DNA of 64,000 nucleotides from Escallonia rubra (GCA_033065855.1 JAVXUO010001056.1:1-64000), one strand, 5' to 3'. Counted from the first letter of the stretch, positions 45,761 to 57,097 are shown. The notes: generated by a model from the sequence alone, not told the origin. Program-made: numbers and translations.

Positions 45761-48700
45761 TAAAAAGATTTTTTTGCCCCTACCGAGGGAAGAAGAGGAC
45801 ATGATGAATATTCAGGGTATCTATGGTCTGCAATCGTCGCTACTACCCCACCAGGCTGATTGGATGTCGAAACCTTTCACGGCTAGCGTGTTAAACTTGT
45901 GATAGGCTCTTACCATTAATTAGATCATACTGCTGCTATACCATTTTTTTTTTGTCTTCTTTAGGTGATGGTTTTCAAATTCCGTGGACTGTTGCCTATT
46001 GACCAAAATATCACTCGGATGGAGCTACTTTGAATACAGAAAAGACTTGCTCTCGTTCTTCTCCGCCCGTGCACGCCCTATACGCGGACCAAATCAGCAT
46101 CAAGCAACTACTTGTACCACATTCTATTCTAGTCTATATTTCAACACTGCTGCTGCACCTTTTTCTTTCCGGCTCTCAAATGTGCTTAGAAGAATACTTT
46201 TCCTTCAGAATTTGGTGTGCTTAGAATAATACTTTTCCTTCAGAATTTCCCACGACTATTCAAGGAACATTGTACCATCTTATTATGGGAGGGATGCACA
46301 TTGGGGGAGAATATAGAAATTTGGCTTTACCTTCATTTGGAGGGAATAGAATATACGGAAGATTCTCCCATGGAGAAGAGGAGGGGGGGGGGGGGGAACT
46401 TAACTGCATTTGTAGATTAAGAATCTACCCTTTATTCCCTAAGAAGTTTTGTTCCCATTTTGTGTTGTCAGCCACAACATGCCTACTCATCAACATCTCT
46501 TAACTCACCACAATCACTTTGTCACATGAGGTGACAATTGTTTATCTCCATTTCGGGTGCCTGTCGACACTTTAGAGTGACGACGAGGCACTAGAGGTGA
46601 TTAGTGGAGGTGGGCTCGGTGGTGGGTGTGGTAGCGGTGGTAAGAGGCTGTTGGATGCCGGTTGTGGGCTCGATGGTAGATGTGGCAGTGGTTGTGATGG
46701 GGACTTGATTTGTGAGAAATCCTGTGAGGGAGTAGACATAGCTGCTAGATCATTTAAGATACAAAATGAGAATAAAGTGTTATCCGGGAAAATAACATCC
46801 GTGCACCCAAAGCGATCTTTCAGCACACGCAGCGTGCATGGCTAAACCATCACATTGGCCCACAAATACCACCAAGGGTCTTGGTTTGTGTCCTATGGGC
46901 TTATACAAATCTCCAGACGCCAATTTCTTGAACATGTGCGTGGAATCAAAGACCAAATTCCATCTTTACTCTTCAATTCCAAGGTACTTTGAATACAATT
47001 TGGCCTTATCCTCCAATTAAATGGACATGGACAATGACAAGGACAAAGGGTTAAACCATTCATGAATGTGGACACACGTAGACCAGTTTTATGAGGTTCA
47101 ATGAACACTCACCAACCGGTGACTCGTACTAGTATAGTGAGTTTGGTCATGGTCCATGGTAAAAGTCTTTGGGGTTAGTTGATACTACGAAGATTAGCAC
47201 GAGTCGCGCGATTAGGATTTGGCAATTGGGCCAAAAGGTGAGCTGCAATTGTATCACAGTCATGACCTCACCGCCCTGACGCACGTACCACTACCGAACA
47301 GGCTCAGGTCCATTTTCTAAGCTCGTTTAATTTAAATACCGTATGGTTTTGGGTCATTCTAAATTGATAAAGTTTAGTATAAATATCATATGGTTTCGGG
47401 TCATTTTAAATTGATGAATTAAGAAGAGTTGATATTATAGGAGGAGGAATTAAGGGAGGTATGGAATTACTTTATAGGAGTAATATATTCAAACGGTTCC
47501 AAATGTTCATGATTATTAGTTTCAGATCCCTTAATAAGTTCTACTTATGAATTTTTCATAGTTTTCGATCTTGATAAAGTTAGAAATCACTCTCCTCCGT
47601 TCTGTTCTTACACGCCGTTACTGATGTGAAGTGGGAATACCACTTAACAAATTTTGGCAGCAAAAGCAAACCGTAAATAGTAAAAAATAAAGTGTTGTGA
47701 TCAATTTCCTTTTGTGATTCACATTTATGTACAGACTTTTGATTCATTGAATCAACAAACCAAAGATAAATAAACATGTGGGTGGATAAAGATGTCAAGA
47801 AGTGCTATTTGCAACCTAATACGAGAGAGACAACACATAGAGTTCAAAGGAAATTATATGCCCGCAGAGAACAACCACTTTGTTCACGATTGAACCCCGC
47901 ATATCTGAACCAACTTCAATCTTGAGCCGAAAGGAGGTGGCTTAACAAAGAGATACCAAGCATTGGTGGAATTGGCTACCCCAGCGAGCCGAGAAACTAA
48001 ATCTGAAGCGAACATCAAAGAGGAAGTCCAGATCAAAAGCGTGATAACTAGGATTTTCTTACGGGAAAAAACTATAGTCAACACTAATATTGACGTGACG
48101 GACATTTCATGAGATTAGGTAGATGAGAAGAGTACCCAAATTATACAACCCAGAAGGCAAAAAAAAGTGAAGGTACTAAAATCTGAAAAACGATCTCATA
48201 TTCAACGTTGAACCGCCTCGTTTCAACAATTAAATAATCTCTTCTAGCATCAAAAGATTTCTTCCTTTGTGGGTTTTCTCCAAAGTCGATCTAACTCAAT
48301 TAAAAATTCACTTTTTTATATGAAAAAGTAACGAAATGAATTTGTTGTGTTCTTTGTCAGTCATTCAATAATTTCGCCAAAATTCAAGACGTGGGAACAC
48401 AGCTTCCTGGTGAGATCCTGTAAGCAGACCTTTAAGAAAAGAGAGGAGGAGGTGGCGTGGGGTGGCATGGACCATCTATGTATTCAATTCATTCGCGTAG
48501 AAGTCGTGTGCACATTTTTCAAAGTCGGTTTAAAGTCGTCGTACAATACAACCCATATTTGACACATTTGGCCATCGGTTGACTACATCTTACGGTAATT
48601 AGTACCTGGGTTTAACTTTATAAATAAATATCTTCCCAAGTACACTAATTTGTGGTACCAATCAATCACCAACAGTTCACTCTAAAGTAGCAGGCAGAGA

Positions 48701-49375
48701 AAGCATATTTGATCACAATACTTTGGGATCAAATTCCACGGCATGCTTTGGGACTAATAAGTTTTTGAAGCAACTTTTTTAAGGATAGTGCTGTTTTTAT
48801 GTTTTGTCGGCAACTGTTTGATTGACCTTTTGGCAACTAACAAATGAGTGAATTAGCGTATTATAGGATTGAACATACTTTCTTCTTTTTCTTCGTCGTG
48901 CATCATAGTTTCCGATTCTTTGAAAACTCAAAATACTGCTAATTCTAGGATTAGCGGGAAAAAGATGTAGAAAAGGGGAAGGAAAATTTAAGAAAAGAGG
49001 TAAAAGAAGAAGGAAAAAAAATAGATAAACAATTTGGAGTTAGCCCCTGTCTCTGTTTATTTTTGTCTTTAGGTCATCAGTACCTAATCTACTTTTTTTG
49101 GTTCGACCGCCACGTTACTCAATAGAGGCTTGGTACCACCTCGTATTCAGTGCTATGCATGGGACCCCTAATTTTACCTTTTTCAAATAATCAAAAATCA
49201 CGATGAGCGTTTTAGGGCATCCTCAAGATATCAACAATTTTTTCTTCTTCTTCCTTGAACTCATTTCAATAATTTCGGGATATTCTCCCAGATAAAGCAA
49301 GAGCAAGAGTTAAAAAAACCTACATGTATCCTATGGTCTCATACAACTATAGAGGATTGGGATTGGTTATACTTA
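45761..49375. other. Long intergenic stretch with small local duplications
   Basis: No gene was recognised. Noted: a perfect-but-one tandem duplication of 32 bp (46182-46213 and 46216-46247, gtgcttagaa(g/t)aatactt type); a G homopolymer of about 14 bases near 46383; a GGTGG-rich patch at 46600-46700; an imperfect direct repeat of about 55 bp at 47335-47420 (tggttttgggtcattctaaa and tggtttcgggtcattttaaa). Confidence 0.4.
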
Positions 49376-50150
49376 GGGGCTGTTTGATAAAACTGAAATT
49401 TAAGTGCTGAAAAAGTTAAGTACTGAATTTGTAAAACTGAAAACTTTAAGCGACTGAATTTTTACTGAAAAATAAGTTAACCTGTTTGGTAAACCAAAAG
49501 CAGATGTCTGAAAATTATTTATTTACAATTTTATTCATTTTACCAAAATTATGCATTTGTTTATGTTATAACTTTTTTTGGGGGGCTAAAATCGTGGTGG
49601 TGGTAGTTGTGGCAGTGACGATGGAGCAGTGGTGGTGGTGGCGGCGGCAGCAGCAGCAGCAAAAAGGTAGCGATAGACAGTAACATGGCGGTCATGACAG
49701 TAGTTGTAGTGTGATGGATCTTTAGATGATTTTGGTGAAAATGAGCGTGGTGACAACGGCGACGGTATGGTGGAGGTGGCATTGTCCTTGTGGTGGTGTC
49801 GGTGGTGATAGTGGCTAGGTCATGATAATTGTGATGGTGGTAGCAAAAAGAAATAATGGTTGTGGTGGTAGTTGTATTATGGTGGAGGCAGTGTTGTCAA
49901 CAAATTAATTGAGCCGACATCGTGGTAGTAATTATTTTTTATGTAAAAATATGTTAAATAATTTTTAACCATCTCATTTACAATTAAGTGATCAGCATTA
50001 AGTAAGTCCACCTGACTTAAAATTTTAGTCTATTTTTGGTATGAATTAATTTTTTAAGTGATACAAGGTTTAGCGTTATCAAATGCACTTAATTGAAAAT
50101 CATTGAAAATTTTAAGTTTTAAGTGCTTAATTGCATTATCAAACACACCC
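49376..50150. mobile_element. PIF/Harbinger-type (Tourist-like) MITE
   Basis: The left end is GGGGCTGTTTGATAA and the right end, on the other strand, is GGGTGTGTTTGATAA. TTA lies on each side (49373-49375 and 50151-50153). GG(G/C)-TGTTTG termini and TTA duplications are the Tourist signature. Inner sequence near both ends repeats taagtgctgaa/taagtgcttaa words. The centre is GGT-rich (49600-49900). 775 bp, no transposase. Confidence 0.75.
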
Positions 50151-50203
50151 TTAGTGAGCTTATCCTTTTCATAATCATCCCTTTTAATTGGACATCAGAC
50201 TTT

Positions 50204-51060
50204 GACATTTACAACTTACTTAAGATGTAGCAAAAAAAATTCCTCAAAAAACAAGATGTATAATAAAGAGCAACTGACCTCCATAAAACTAGGTCTATTT
50301 GACAAAACTGTAGTTTTTAGTTATGATTTTTTAAAAAATAAAAACCAAAACTAGTTGTGTGTGTGTGTGTGTTTTTTTTTAAAAGAAACATGTGGATGTT
50401 TGGTAAAGCAGTTTTTGTTTTGAGTTTTTTTTCCTCATTCTTTCTTTTTATTTTTCCTTAAAATGTTATCTTCTTCTCCAACAAAACCCTCCAGCCATGT
50501 CCACTGCCAGTCACCACCACCACTACTCCCTTTATCAAATAACAGATCTGCAATGACAATGGTGTGATTGGGTGTGATTAGCAAATTGCGGGCATGGTGG
50601 AGGTGACGATGATAGCTATAATGTTTGATTTCCCATTACTTTGACATTTACAACTTACTTAAGATGTAGCAGAAAAATTTCCTAAAAAACAAGGTGTATA
50701 ATAAAGAGCAACTGACCTCCATAAAATTGGGCCTGTTTGACAAAAACTAGTTGTGAATTTTTAGTTTTGATTTTTGAAAAAATAAAAACCAAAACTAGTT
50801 GTGAATAAATATTTTTTTTTTTGGAGAAAAAATAGGTGGATGTTTGGTAAAGTAGTTTTTGTTTTGAGTTTCATTTCCTCATTCTCTCTTTTCATTTTTC
50901 CTTAAAATGTTCTCTTCTTCTCCAACAAAACCCTCCAGCCACGTCCATCGTCAGCCACCACCACCCCATCTATCAAATCACAAATCTGCAATGACGATGG
51001 TGTGATTGGCGAAGGTTACAGGCATGGTGGAGGTGACGAGGATGGCTATAATGTCTGATT
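50204..51060 (+). repeat. Tandem duplication of a unit of about 430 bp
   Basis: The block starting tttgacatttacaacttact at 50204 recurs at 50640. Both copies continue through ataaagagcaactgacctcc, aaaaaccaaaactagttgtg, caacaaaaccctccagcca and ggcatggtggaggtgacgat. Identity is high, with small indels. The second copy lies inside a possible Harbinger-type element ending near 51604 (gtcaaacgctacc then tta). Confidence 0.85.
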
Positions 51061-51724
51061 TAAATGATGACAGTTGGTCATCACAGATCTGCAACGATGA
51101 TTATCGGGTGGAGCAAATCTATGATAGTGGGCAGATATGCGATGTTGCGATGGCGACAGTGGAGTAGGAATGTGAGTGGCAACGGTGGTGGGGTGGGCGA
51201 CACTAGTCTCGATGGTGGTCGTGGGTGTGTGCGGTTGGCGGTGTTGGCAGCAGTGGTGGGACGTTGGCAGTGATTATGGTTGTCAAGGGCAGTGGTGGGA
51301 CGTTGGCAGTGATGGCGGCAAGTCTGGTGGTCATGGTGATGTTCTGTGTGTGTGATGGGGGTTTTGTTAAAATATTGTTCATTTTTTTGCTTCAAACAAA
51401 GTTTGAAGATTGGATCTAAAAAAAAAAAAAACCAAAACTCAAAACTCCAAAATGGAGTTTTCAAAAATAGCCCCGTTTTAAAAATTGGTTTTCAAAATTG
51501 AAGGGAAAAAAATAAAAACTGTCTATCAAACGGTTTTTTTTCCTCCAGTTTACAAAATTAGAGATAAAACTGAAAAAAAAAAAAAAACTCTGTCAAACGC
51601 TACCTTAGCTATCGAATCCAATGTTCTTTTTTGTTTTGTTTCGGTGGAAGGGTCAATTTTGACGTGTTTGCAAAACTGAAGCATATTGTTGGCTGGCTGA
51701 GACTGGGCATATGAGTAAATAAAA
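51061..51724. other. Non-coding, GGT-rich then A-rich DNA
   Basis: 51140-51340 is rich in GGTGG and GGCAGTG words, with gggacgttggcagtgat repeated at about 51258 and 51298. 51400-51600 holds several A runs and the possible right end of a Harbinger-type element. No gene was seen. Confidence 0.4.
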
Positions 51725-51912
51725 GAGTTAATTACGCGGTTGACCATCGAACTATTAGGCAAATTTTACTTTGACCACTGAACTTCGATTTGTGTCAAAG
51801 TGACCATTGAATTTGTTAATTAGTTCAATCAAGTCACTCTGTTTGGCTCCGTTAGCCCTAAGTCCGTTAACTGACTTTATCCAGGGGTAAATATGTCATT
51901 TCAGATTCTTCT

Positions 51913-52041
51913 TCTTTACTTATCACCAGTGGTAGCAATCTCCGTCCCCAACTGGAATCCATCTGCTTCAAGTTTCTGGACTTCTGTATCAAACACATTG
52001 CGGAACTCCCGAATTGTTTTCAGATCCTCAACATGTTCTGG
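51913..52041 (-). pseudogene. Second captured coding fragment, product not recognised
   Basis: The minus strand reads NPNYMLPEHVEDLKTIREF and runs on through NVFDTEVQKLEADGFQLG. It looks like genuine protein with a helical, charged pattern, preceded by a TGA. I do not recognise the family. It adjoins the 7S-globulin-like piece inside the same MULE, so it may be from a different donor gene. Confidence 0.5.
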
Positions 52042-52166
52042 CAACATGTAGTTTGGGTTTCACTTCTCATCATCAAGCTCATACCTGAACACCTTGTTAA
52101 CCTCGGCCTTCTACTCACCATATATGAGATTCCCATCTACCAGTTCTCATGTAAAACGTCACTCCC

Positions 52167-52790
52167 CTATACTGCAAAAAAGGCGACACCTGAAGCCGAC
52201 GGCGAACCAGACAAGCAGAGAGCAAACATGGAGGGGATGGAGTAAATCGAGCTGACTTGAGCTGGGAGAGAGAAGTTGGAGCGGCCTAAACTGGTGGTCC
52301 CTTTTGGGAAGCCTTTGAGCAAAGGGGTCTTCGAGCAGGAGAGGACGAACTCGTGGACTAGACCGAGCCGACCCGGGTTGCGGCCGTCACTGAGGGGCAA
52401 GGCGAGTGTGTCGACCAGGGCCTGGGCGAGGAGGACCTTCCGGATGGCGGAGTTCTCAGGGAAGAGGGCGCACGAATCGTTGGAGCAACCCAGGCCGGGC
52501 GAGTCGAAGCAGTTGGAGCAGGCGAGTTTGTCGAGCGAGTTGCAGAGGGAGGAGTTGCAGGGAATGGAGTGGTACGTGGTGGAAGTGTAGTTCTGGGTAC
52601 AGTCTACCCAGCTGAAGGAGGCGCCGAGGTCGAGGAATAAGTTTGTGGGTTGTAGAGGGGTTTTTAGGTAAACTGAGAGAGTGTACAGACGGGTTTTCTG
52701 GTCTTGTCTGACTGGCGCAAGAAAGGCTGAAAACGAAGGGGAAATGAGGAGAAGGAAGAAGAAGAAGAGTGGGTATAGTGGATGAGACAT
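52167..52790 (-). pseudogene. Truncated basic 7S globulin / xylanase-inhibitor-like aspartic peptidase relative, captured in a MULE
   Basis: Pepsin-fold (A1) proteins of this type are secreted and act as storage or glycosidase-inhibitor proteins rather than proteases. From ATG 52790 the frame gives a signal peptide (hydrophobic FFFFLLLIS to about residue 22), then the N-terminal lobe: LDLGASFSWVDC in place of the catalytic DTG, CNSSLCNSL, CSNCFDSPGLGCSNDSCALF, DGRNPGRLG, FVLSC and [12 protein letters not shown]. It stops after GVAFFAV at the junction with other captured DNA, about 207 residues against roughly 400-440 for full members. The frame is open throughout. The open frame also extends upstream to 52859 but the signal peptide favours 52790. 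It could be transcribed from the element, but the C-terminal lobe is absent. Confidence 0.88.
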
Positions 52791-53284
52791 TGGTTTTCGG
52801 TATGCTGGTGGCAGAGTTGTTAGCAGACAGTTTATTCTTTTCTGGAAATAAACACCCATGGTTAAAGATGGAGTTTGCTTGATTCGTCCATTTGGCAGCC
52901 CTCCTCACCCTCATCCATCGTCATTAAATTAAGATCCAGGCTAAGAAACTATATCTATTGGGCTGTAGGGATGAAGGTGTGGCGGTGGTGATGGGTGTTG
53001 AGCATTGGGTGAGCTAAGGTTGAGGCTTGGCCGTGGTGGTGATGGGAGAAAGCGGAAGAAAGAAGAAAGAAGAAAGAAGGGGGTTGAAAAAGAGAAGAAA
53101 AAAAGAGAGTGACGAAATTACCCTTAAATTTAGCCACATAACGGACTTGGGATGGACGGAAGTTAACGGAGTGACTTAATTGAGATCAATTGAAGGATTC
53201 AATGGTCACTTTGACACAAATCGAAGTTCAGTGGTCAAAATAAAATTTGTCTAATAGTTCGATGGTCAACCGCGTAATTAACTC

Positions 53285-54453
53285 TAAATAAAATGTAGAC
53301 CAACATGTATATGGACATTTTCCACGCTTTAAGCCCCTATAATAGTTATTTTCAGATAATGCCTTCAAGAACAGGTGCTAGGATAGCATAAGCTATTTTT
53401 TGTTGGCATTTTACATTTAACATGGACTCTCCCTTTACAAGATAGCCTTTCAACATTGCTAAATTCTTGATGCAACTCCTTGTACTAATTGTATAAACAC
53501 GAAGTACAACCATGTTAAGCACTTACATGGTGCTAGTAAATTTGAAAGTGCCAATTTGAGAGAGGCTTCGCACCCTTTAATTTTTATTAGATCCGCACCA
53601 TGTTGTCCTTAAAGTCACTGATACCAGTTCTAACAACAAAAGAGATGAGTTAGAAAAAACTAGCATAGTTTAGTCCTACCTAAGTCGAGTGTGAATATGG
53701 TTGAATGAGAAGCACATGATCAGCACATCACCCTAAAAACCCTTTATCCTCTTTCCAAAAAAGAAGAACCAGATGCCGCCCCTTCCTCCTCCAGCGTCCA
53801 TGGCTGAATGAATGGAAAGGGAGGCCATTCCAATGTTCCTCCTCCTCTTTTTCTTGCTTTCTTTCGTGTCTTTTGCTCTCTCTGCCTTGGCACCTCACCT
53901 TTGCCTCCTTTGCCACCATCCACCTCCACCCTCCGATCTTCACTTCCACCGACAGATCAGAAGTCCTTCAGTTGCAAATTTACTCCCTCTCACTTACTAC
54001 CCTCAGATCTAAAAGATTTTTTTTAGATCCGTTGCGGTCACTGGACCTCCGATCTGGTTGGTTTCAATTGAGATCTCCGATGCGGGTACGAAATGATGGG
54101 ATTGTGGTTCGACGTTGACGGATCTAATAGAGCGGGATGAAGTTCTTTCCCTTCGAGCTGCGAATCAATTTGATCTGGCCTAGGGAACTCTCTCAATCTT
54201 CATTGGACTCGATGATAACCACGACAGTATTGTAAACTGCCATTTTATACGGTCCCTGTTACCATTTGATATGAATTTTCAAAATTCAACAATGGTAATA
54301 TTTATTTTTTATGCTTTCCTCCAAAGTCATGTTGGCCATGCTTGTACTTTCTTAGCTGTATTTGTTGTAATTTATTTCCAGGGCCAAACATTAGTTTGCG
54401 CTCTTTTTTATTGTATATTAGTATTATCTTAGTTAATGCAATGTATGTTCAAC

Positions 54454-54490
<37 letters not shown>
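53285..54490. other. Intergenic DNA ending in an AT microsatellite
   Basis: 53730-54130 is CT-rich and somewhat gene-like (long frames on both strands) but has no recognised domain. 54457-54490 is an (AT)n run that borders the fold-back element. Confidence 0.4.
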
Positions 54491-54492
<2 letters not shown>

Positions 54493-55259
54493 GAGCTGAT
54501 CCGTTGAGAGCGCTAGCAAACTGGGTTAAGTTGCTAGCGCGATCTGGCCGTCCACGCGGGATCTGTGGACGGTCCAGATCTTTTTTTTGCGTTTTTTTTA
54601 AGTCCGTCCGCTACATTATGTAGCGGACTATTTTTTGCATTTTTTTGACAATAATACCCTCCGAGTCCGTCCGCTACATAATGTAGCGAACAAGTTTTCA
54701 GACTTTTTTTCTCTTTCTGTCATTAATGTTCTGACTTTTTTTTCTTTCTCTTTCTCTCCTTTCTCTCATCCGTTACATAATGTAGCAGACTAATTTTCTC
54801 ATATCTTTTTATCTCTCTCTCTCTCTCTCTCCCTTCATTAATGCTCTAACTCTTCTTTCTTTCTCTCTCTCTCTCTCTAAATCAAATGGGTAGGTGTATT
54901 CGCCGACCTCGTCACTCCTGGCAGAGCACCTTCCGTCACTGCCTTCTTCCTCGCGGCAGGCTCCCTCCATATTGCTGCCTTCTTCTTCGTCGGCGAGATT
55001 GTAAATCCGCTCCTGGTTCCCTGTTTCCTGAACTACCCGCGAAGCCGGACCATCCCTTTCTTCCAATTCCCAGTTTCTTTATTTGTCTTTTGTTTCGTTG
55101 GTTGATCCCACCGAACACACACACACACCCCACTTGTATGTGCTGCTGAAGATACCAACAAATTCTGCCCTACCATCGCCCACATTTGGAAAGCCTCCCG
55201 CCGGATTTACAGAAGATCCTCCTTGATTCCCCTGAATTTCAATCCGGGCATAAAGGAAA

Positions 55260-55430
55260 ATGGCTACTGCCGCCTTCCGGTCCAGCTCCAGACGAGGAAG
55301 TCCTACTCCCGACAAATTCAGCCACTCCTCCAAGCCCAACCCAGAAAGGAGGAGGAGATCATCAAGCGTCAGCGCCTTCTTCGTCGTCGGCAGGCTCCCT
55401 CCACCTGGCCTGAAATCACTTGAACCCCAC
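55260..55430 (+). pseudogene. Possible second captured coding piece in the fold-back element
   Basis: From ATG 55260 the frame reads MATAAFRSSSRRGSPTP, with a later RRRRSSS stretch. This loosely recalls the N-terminus of a plant family annotated as erythronate-4-phosphate dehydrogenase-like (MATAAFKST start). The match is short and low-complexity. The opposite strand also has a long frame. Treat as a hint. Confidence 0.25.
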
Positions 55431-55552
55431 GTATACACACCCAGAGTCAAGCCCCCCACAAACCAGCCCCGCGCGAGCTTCACTCCTTCACCTCTGTTCT
55501 GTTTCTCTCCATCCATGCCCATGGTTTCCCCTTCACCGCCATTACCAGCATC

Positions 55553-55669
55553 ATGAACTCTTCAAGCCCTCAATCCATGGCCAACTCCACACCCACTGAC
55601 ACTTCCGGCAAGAAGGTCCGGAAGCCTTACACCATAACCAAGTCCAGAGAGAGCTGGACCGACGAAGAA
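55553..55669 (+). pseudogene. RVE: First-exon fragment of a REVEILLE-type MYB gene captured in the fold-back element
   Basis: From ATG 55553: MNSSSPQSMANSTPT, then KKVRKPYTITKSRESWTDEE. The KKVRKPYTITKSRESWT stretch is the lead-in and first tryptophan of the single SHAQKYF-type MYB repeat in CCA1/LHY/RVE clock-related factors, closest to the RVE4/6/8 branch. The rest of the repeat (to SHAQKYF) is absent: sequence passes into the element's right arm at about 55665. It cannot encode a DNA-binding protein. Confidence 0.85.
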
Positions 55670-56082
55670 GAAGGCAGCAATATGGAGGGAGCCTGCCGCG
55701 AGGAAGAAGGCAGTGACGGAAGGTGCTCTGCCAGGAGTGACGAGGTCGGCGAATACACCTACCCATTTGATTCAGACTCGCTGGAGAGAGAGAGAGAGAG
55801 AAGAGTCAGAGCATTAATGAAGGGAGAGAGAGAGATATGAGAAAATTAGTCCGCTACATTATGTAGCGGATGAGAGAAAGGAGAGAGAGAAAGAAAAAAA
55901 AGTCAGAACATTAATGACAGAAAGAGAAAAAAAGTCTGAAAACTTGTCCGCTACATAATATAGAGGACGGACTTAAAAAAATGCAAAAAAAAGATCTGGA
56001 CCGTCCACAGATCCCGCGTGGACGGCCAGATCGCGCTAGCAACTTAACCCAGTTTGCTAGCGCTCTCAACGGATCAGCTCCC

Positions 56083-57097
56083 ATATATATATATAGTCCC
56101 ACCTAAATCAATCTTTTAAAAGTGTCATGTTTTAGACTCGTGATAATATTTTAGATGACTTACCCCAAAAAAATATAATTTAGACGATATATAGCACCCT
56201 ATGTGTATATTAAAAGAGAGTAACCTAAAGGTAAAGTCTCTTCGGACTTCCGATTACACCTTTCTGTTAATTTATTGGAATCACTGATTTCCATCCCAAT
56301 AAAAAACTTGATAATGGTCATTCAAGTAATTTTTAATTAACTTGATATCTAATACTCCATTCATCCCAATTTAATTGCTCTAATTTGACTTGCCACGCAT
56401 ATTAAAGATAAAAGTCATATATTGTGTGTTTCTCATTCTACCTCTACCCCTAGAGAAGGGAGGGGGAAAGTGCGTCAGGAGTGAGGAAATAAGTTGGTGA
56501 ATGGTTAAATATCGAGAAAGGAATGGAATAAGAAAAGTGTAAAATGGATAAATTGAAAAAAACACATACAAAATCTTTTCTAATATGAAAATGAGCGATT
56601 CCTTTGGGACAAACCAAAAAAGAAAACTCATTTGGGACGGAAGGACTACTTTTCTGCATTCTAGCCCTACTAAGCCCACCCACCTCTATCTCTCCGCCCT
56701 CTCCATCACTCGGTATCCACGTACACTACTCAGGTTCTCGTCATCTTCTCCCACAATCTCTTTAACTTCTTACAAAATAGCTTTTTATAATTTCACTTAT
56801 AAATTTTTCCTATAATTTTCTCTCCTTTGGAGTTGTACTAGCATCGCGTTTATACCAAGACTTAATACAAAATGATTAGGGAAACGTGACAAGAAGGCAT
56901 ATGGCCATCAAGGATCAGGAAAAACATGTCGACCAAAAAGGTTATTTAGAGGTAGAAAAAGGTACGTGAATACAGCAACGGGTCAAGATAGGACTTCTAC
57001 TCGAACCCACGAATATCTAATGCCTGCCCAAAATATATAACTACTACAAAATCCACACATGATTCGTACTTTCTTCGCTGGTTTCTCAAGGGTGGGC
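56083..57097. other. Intergenic DNA with one MITE; distal promoter of the WRKY gene
   Basis: Apart from the Stowaway-type MITE at 56355-56646 nothing was recognised. The segment after 56830 is upstream of the WRKY gene. Confidence 0.4.
56355..56646 (+). mobile_element. Stowaway-type MITE, copy D
   Basis: It starts CTCCATTCATCCCAATTTAA after TA and ends with the inverted counterpart (other strand GTCCTTCCGTCCCAAATGAG) followed by TA. The interior shares the tgtgtttctcattctacc, gaaagtgcgtcagg and gagtgaggaaataagttgg blocks with the other copies. Length is about 292 bp. It lies about 790 bp upstream of the WRKY start codon. Confidence 0.75.

Larger units (their letters stand above)
51725..53284 (-). 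mobile_element. Mutator-like element with captured gene pieces (Pack-MULE), perfect 9-bp duplication
   Basis: Both ends begin GAGTTAATTACGCGGTTGAC. The inverted repeats remain almost identical for about 88 bp and similar for about 180 bp. The 9-mer taaataaaa flanks both sides exactly (51716-51724 and 53285-53293). No transposase is present. The interior holds a 7S-globulin-like coding segment and a second coding-like fragment, both on the minus strand. End similarity suggests fairly recent insertion. Confidence 0.92.
54491..56082. mobile_element. Fold-back element with inverted repeats of about 430-500 bp and captured DNA
   Basis: The left arm from GGGAGCTGATCCGTTGAGAG at 54491 to about 54990 is repeated in inverse at 56082 down to about 55660. 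The arms look nearly identical except for one indel of about 65 bp. Both ends abut AT microsatellites. The arms contain CT/GA microsatellites and repeated palindromes of the form CCGCTACATTATGTAGCGG. The inner arm sequence (GGGTAGGTGTATTCGCCGAC, then CACTCCTGGCAGAGCACC) is GC-richer and may itself be captured. The centre carries an exon of a MYB gene. Long arms plus gene capture suggest a MULE, but the AT context hides any target duplication. Confidence 0.85.

Noticed and set aside
54886..55766. Several 70-147 codon frames on both strands, including the same peptide on each arm
   Set aside because: The repeated peptide (MGRCIRRPRHSWQSTFRH) comes from the inverted arms of the fold-back element, not from a gene pair.
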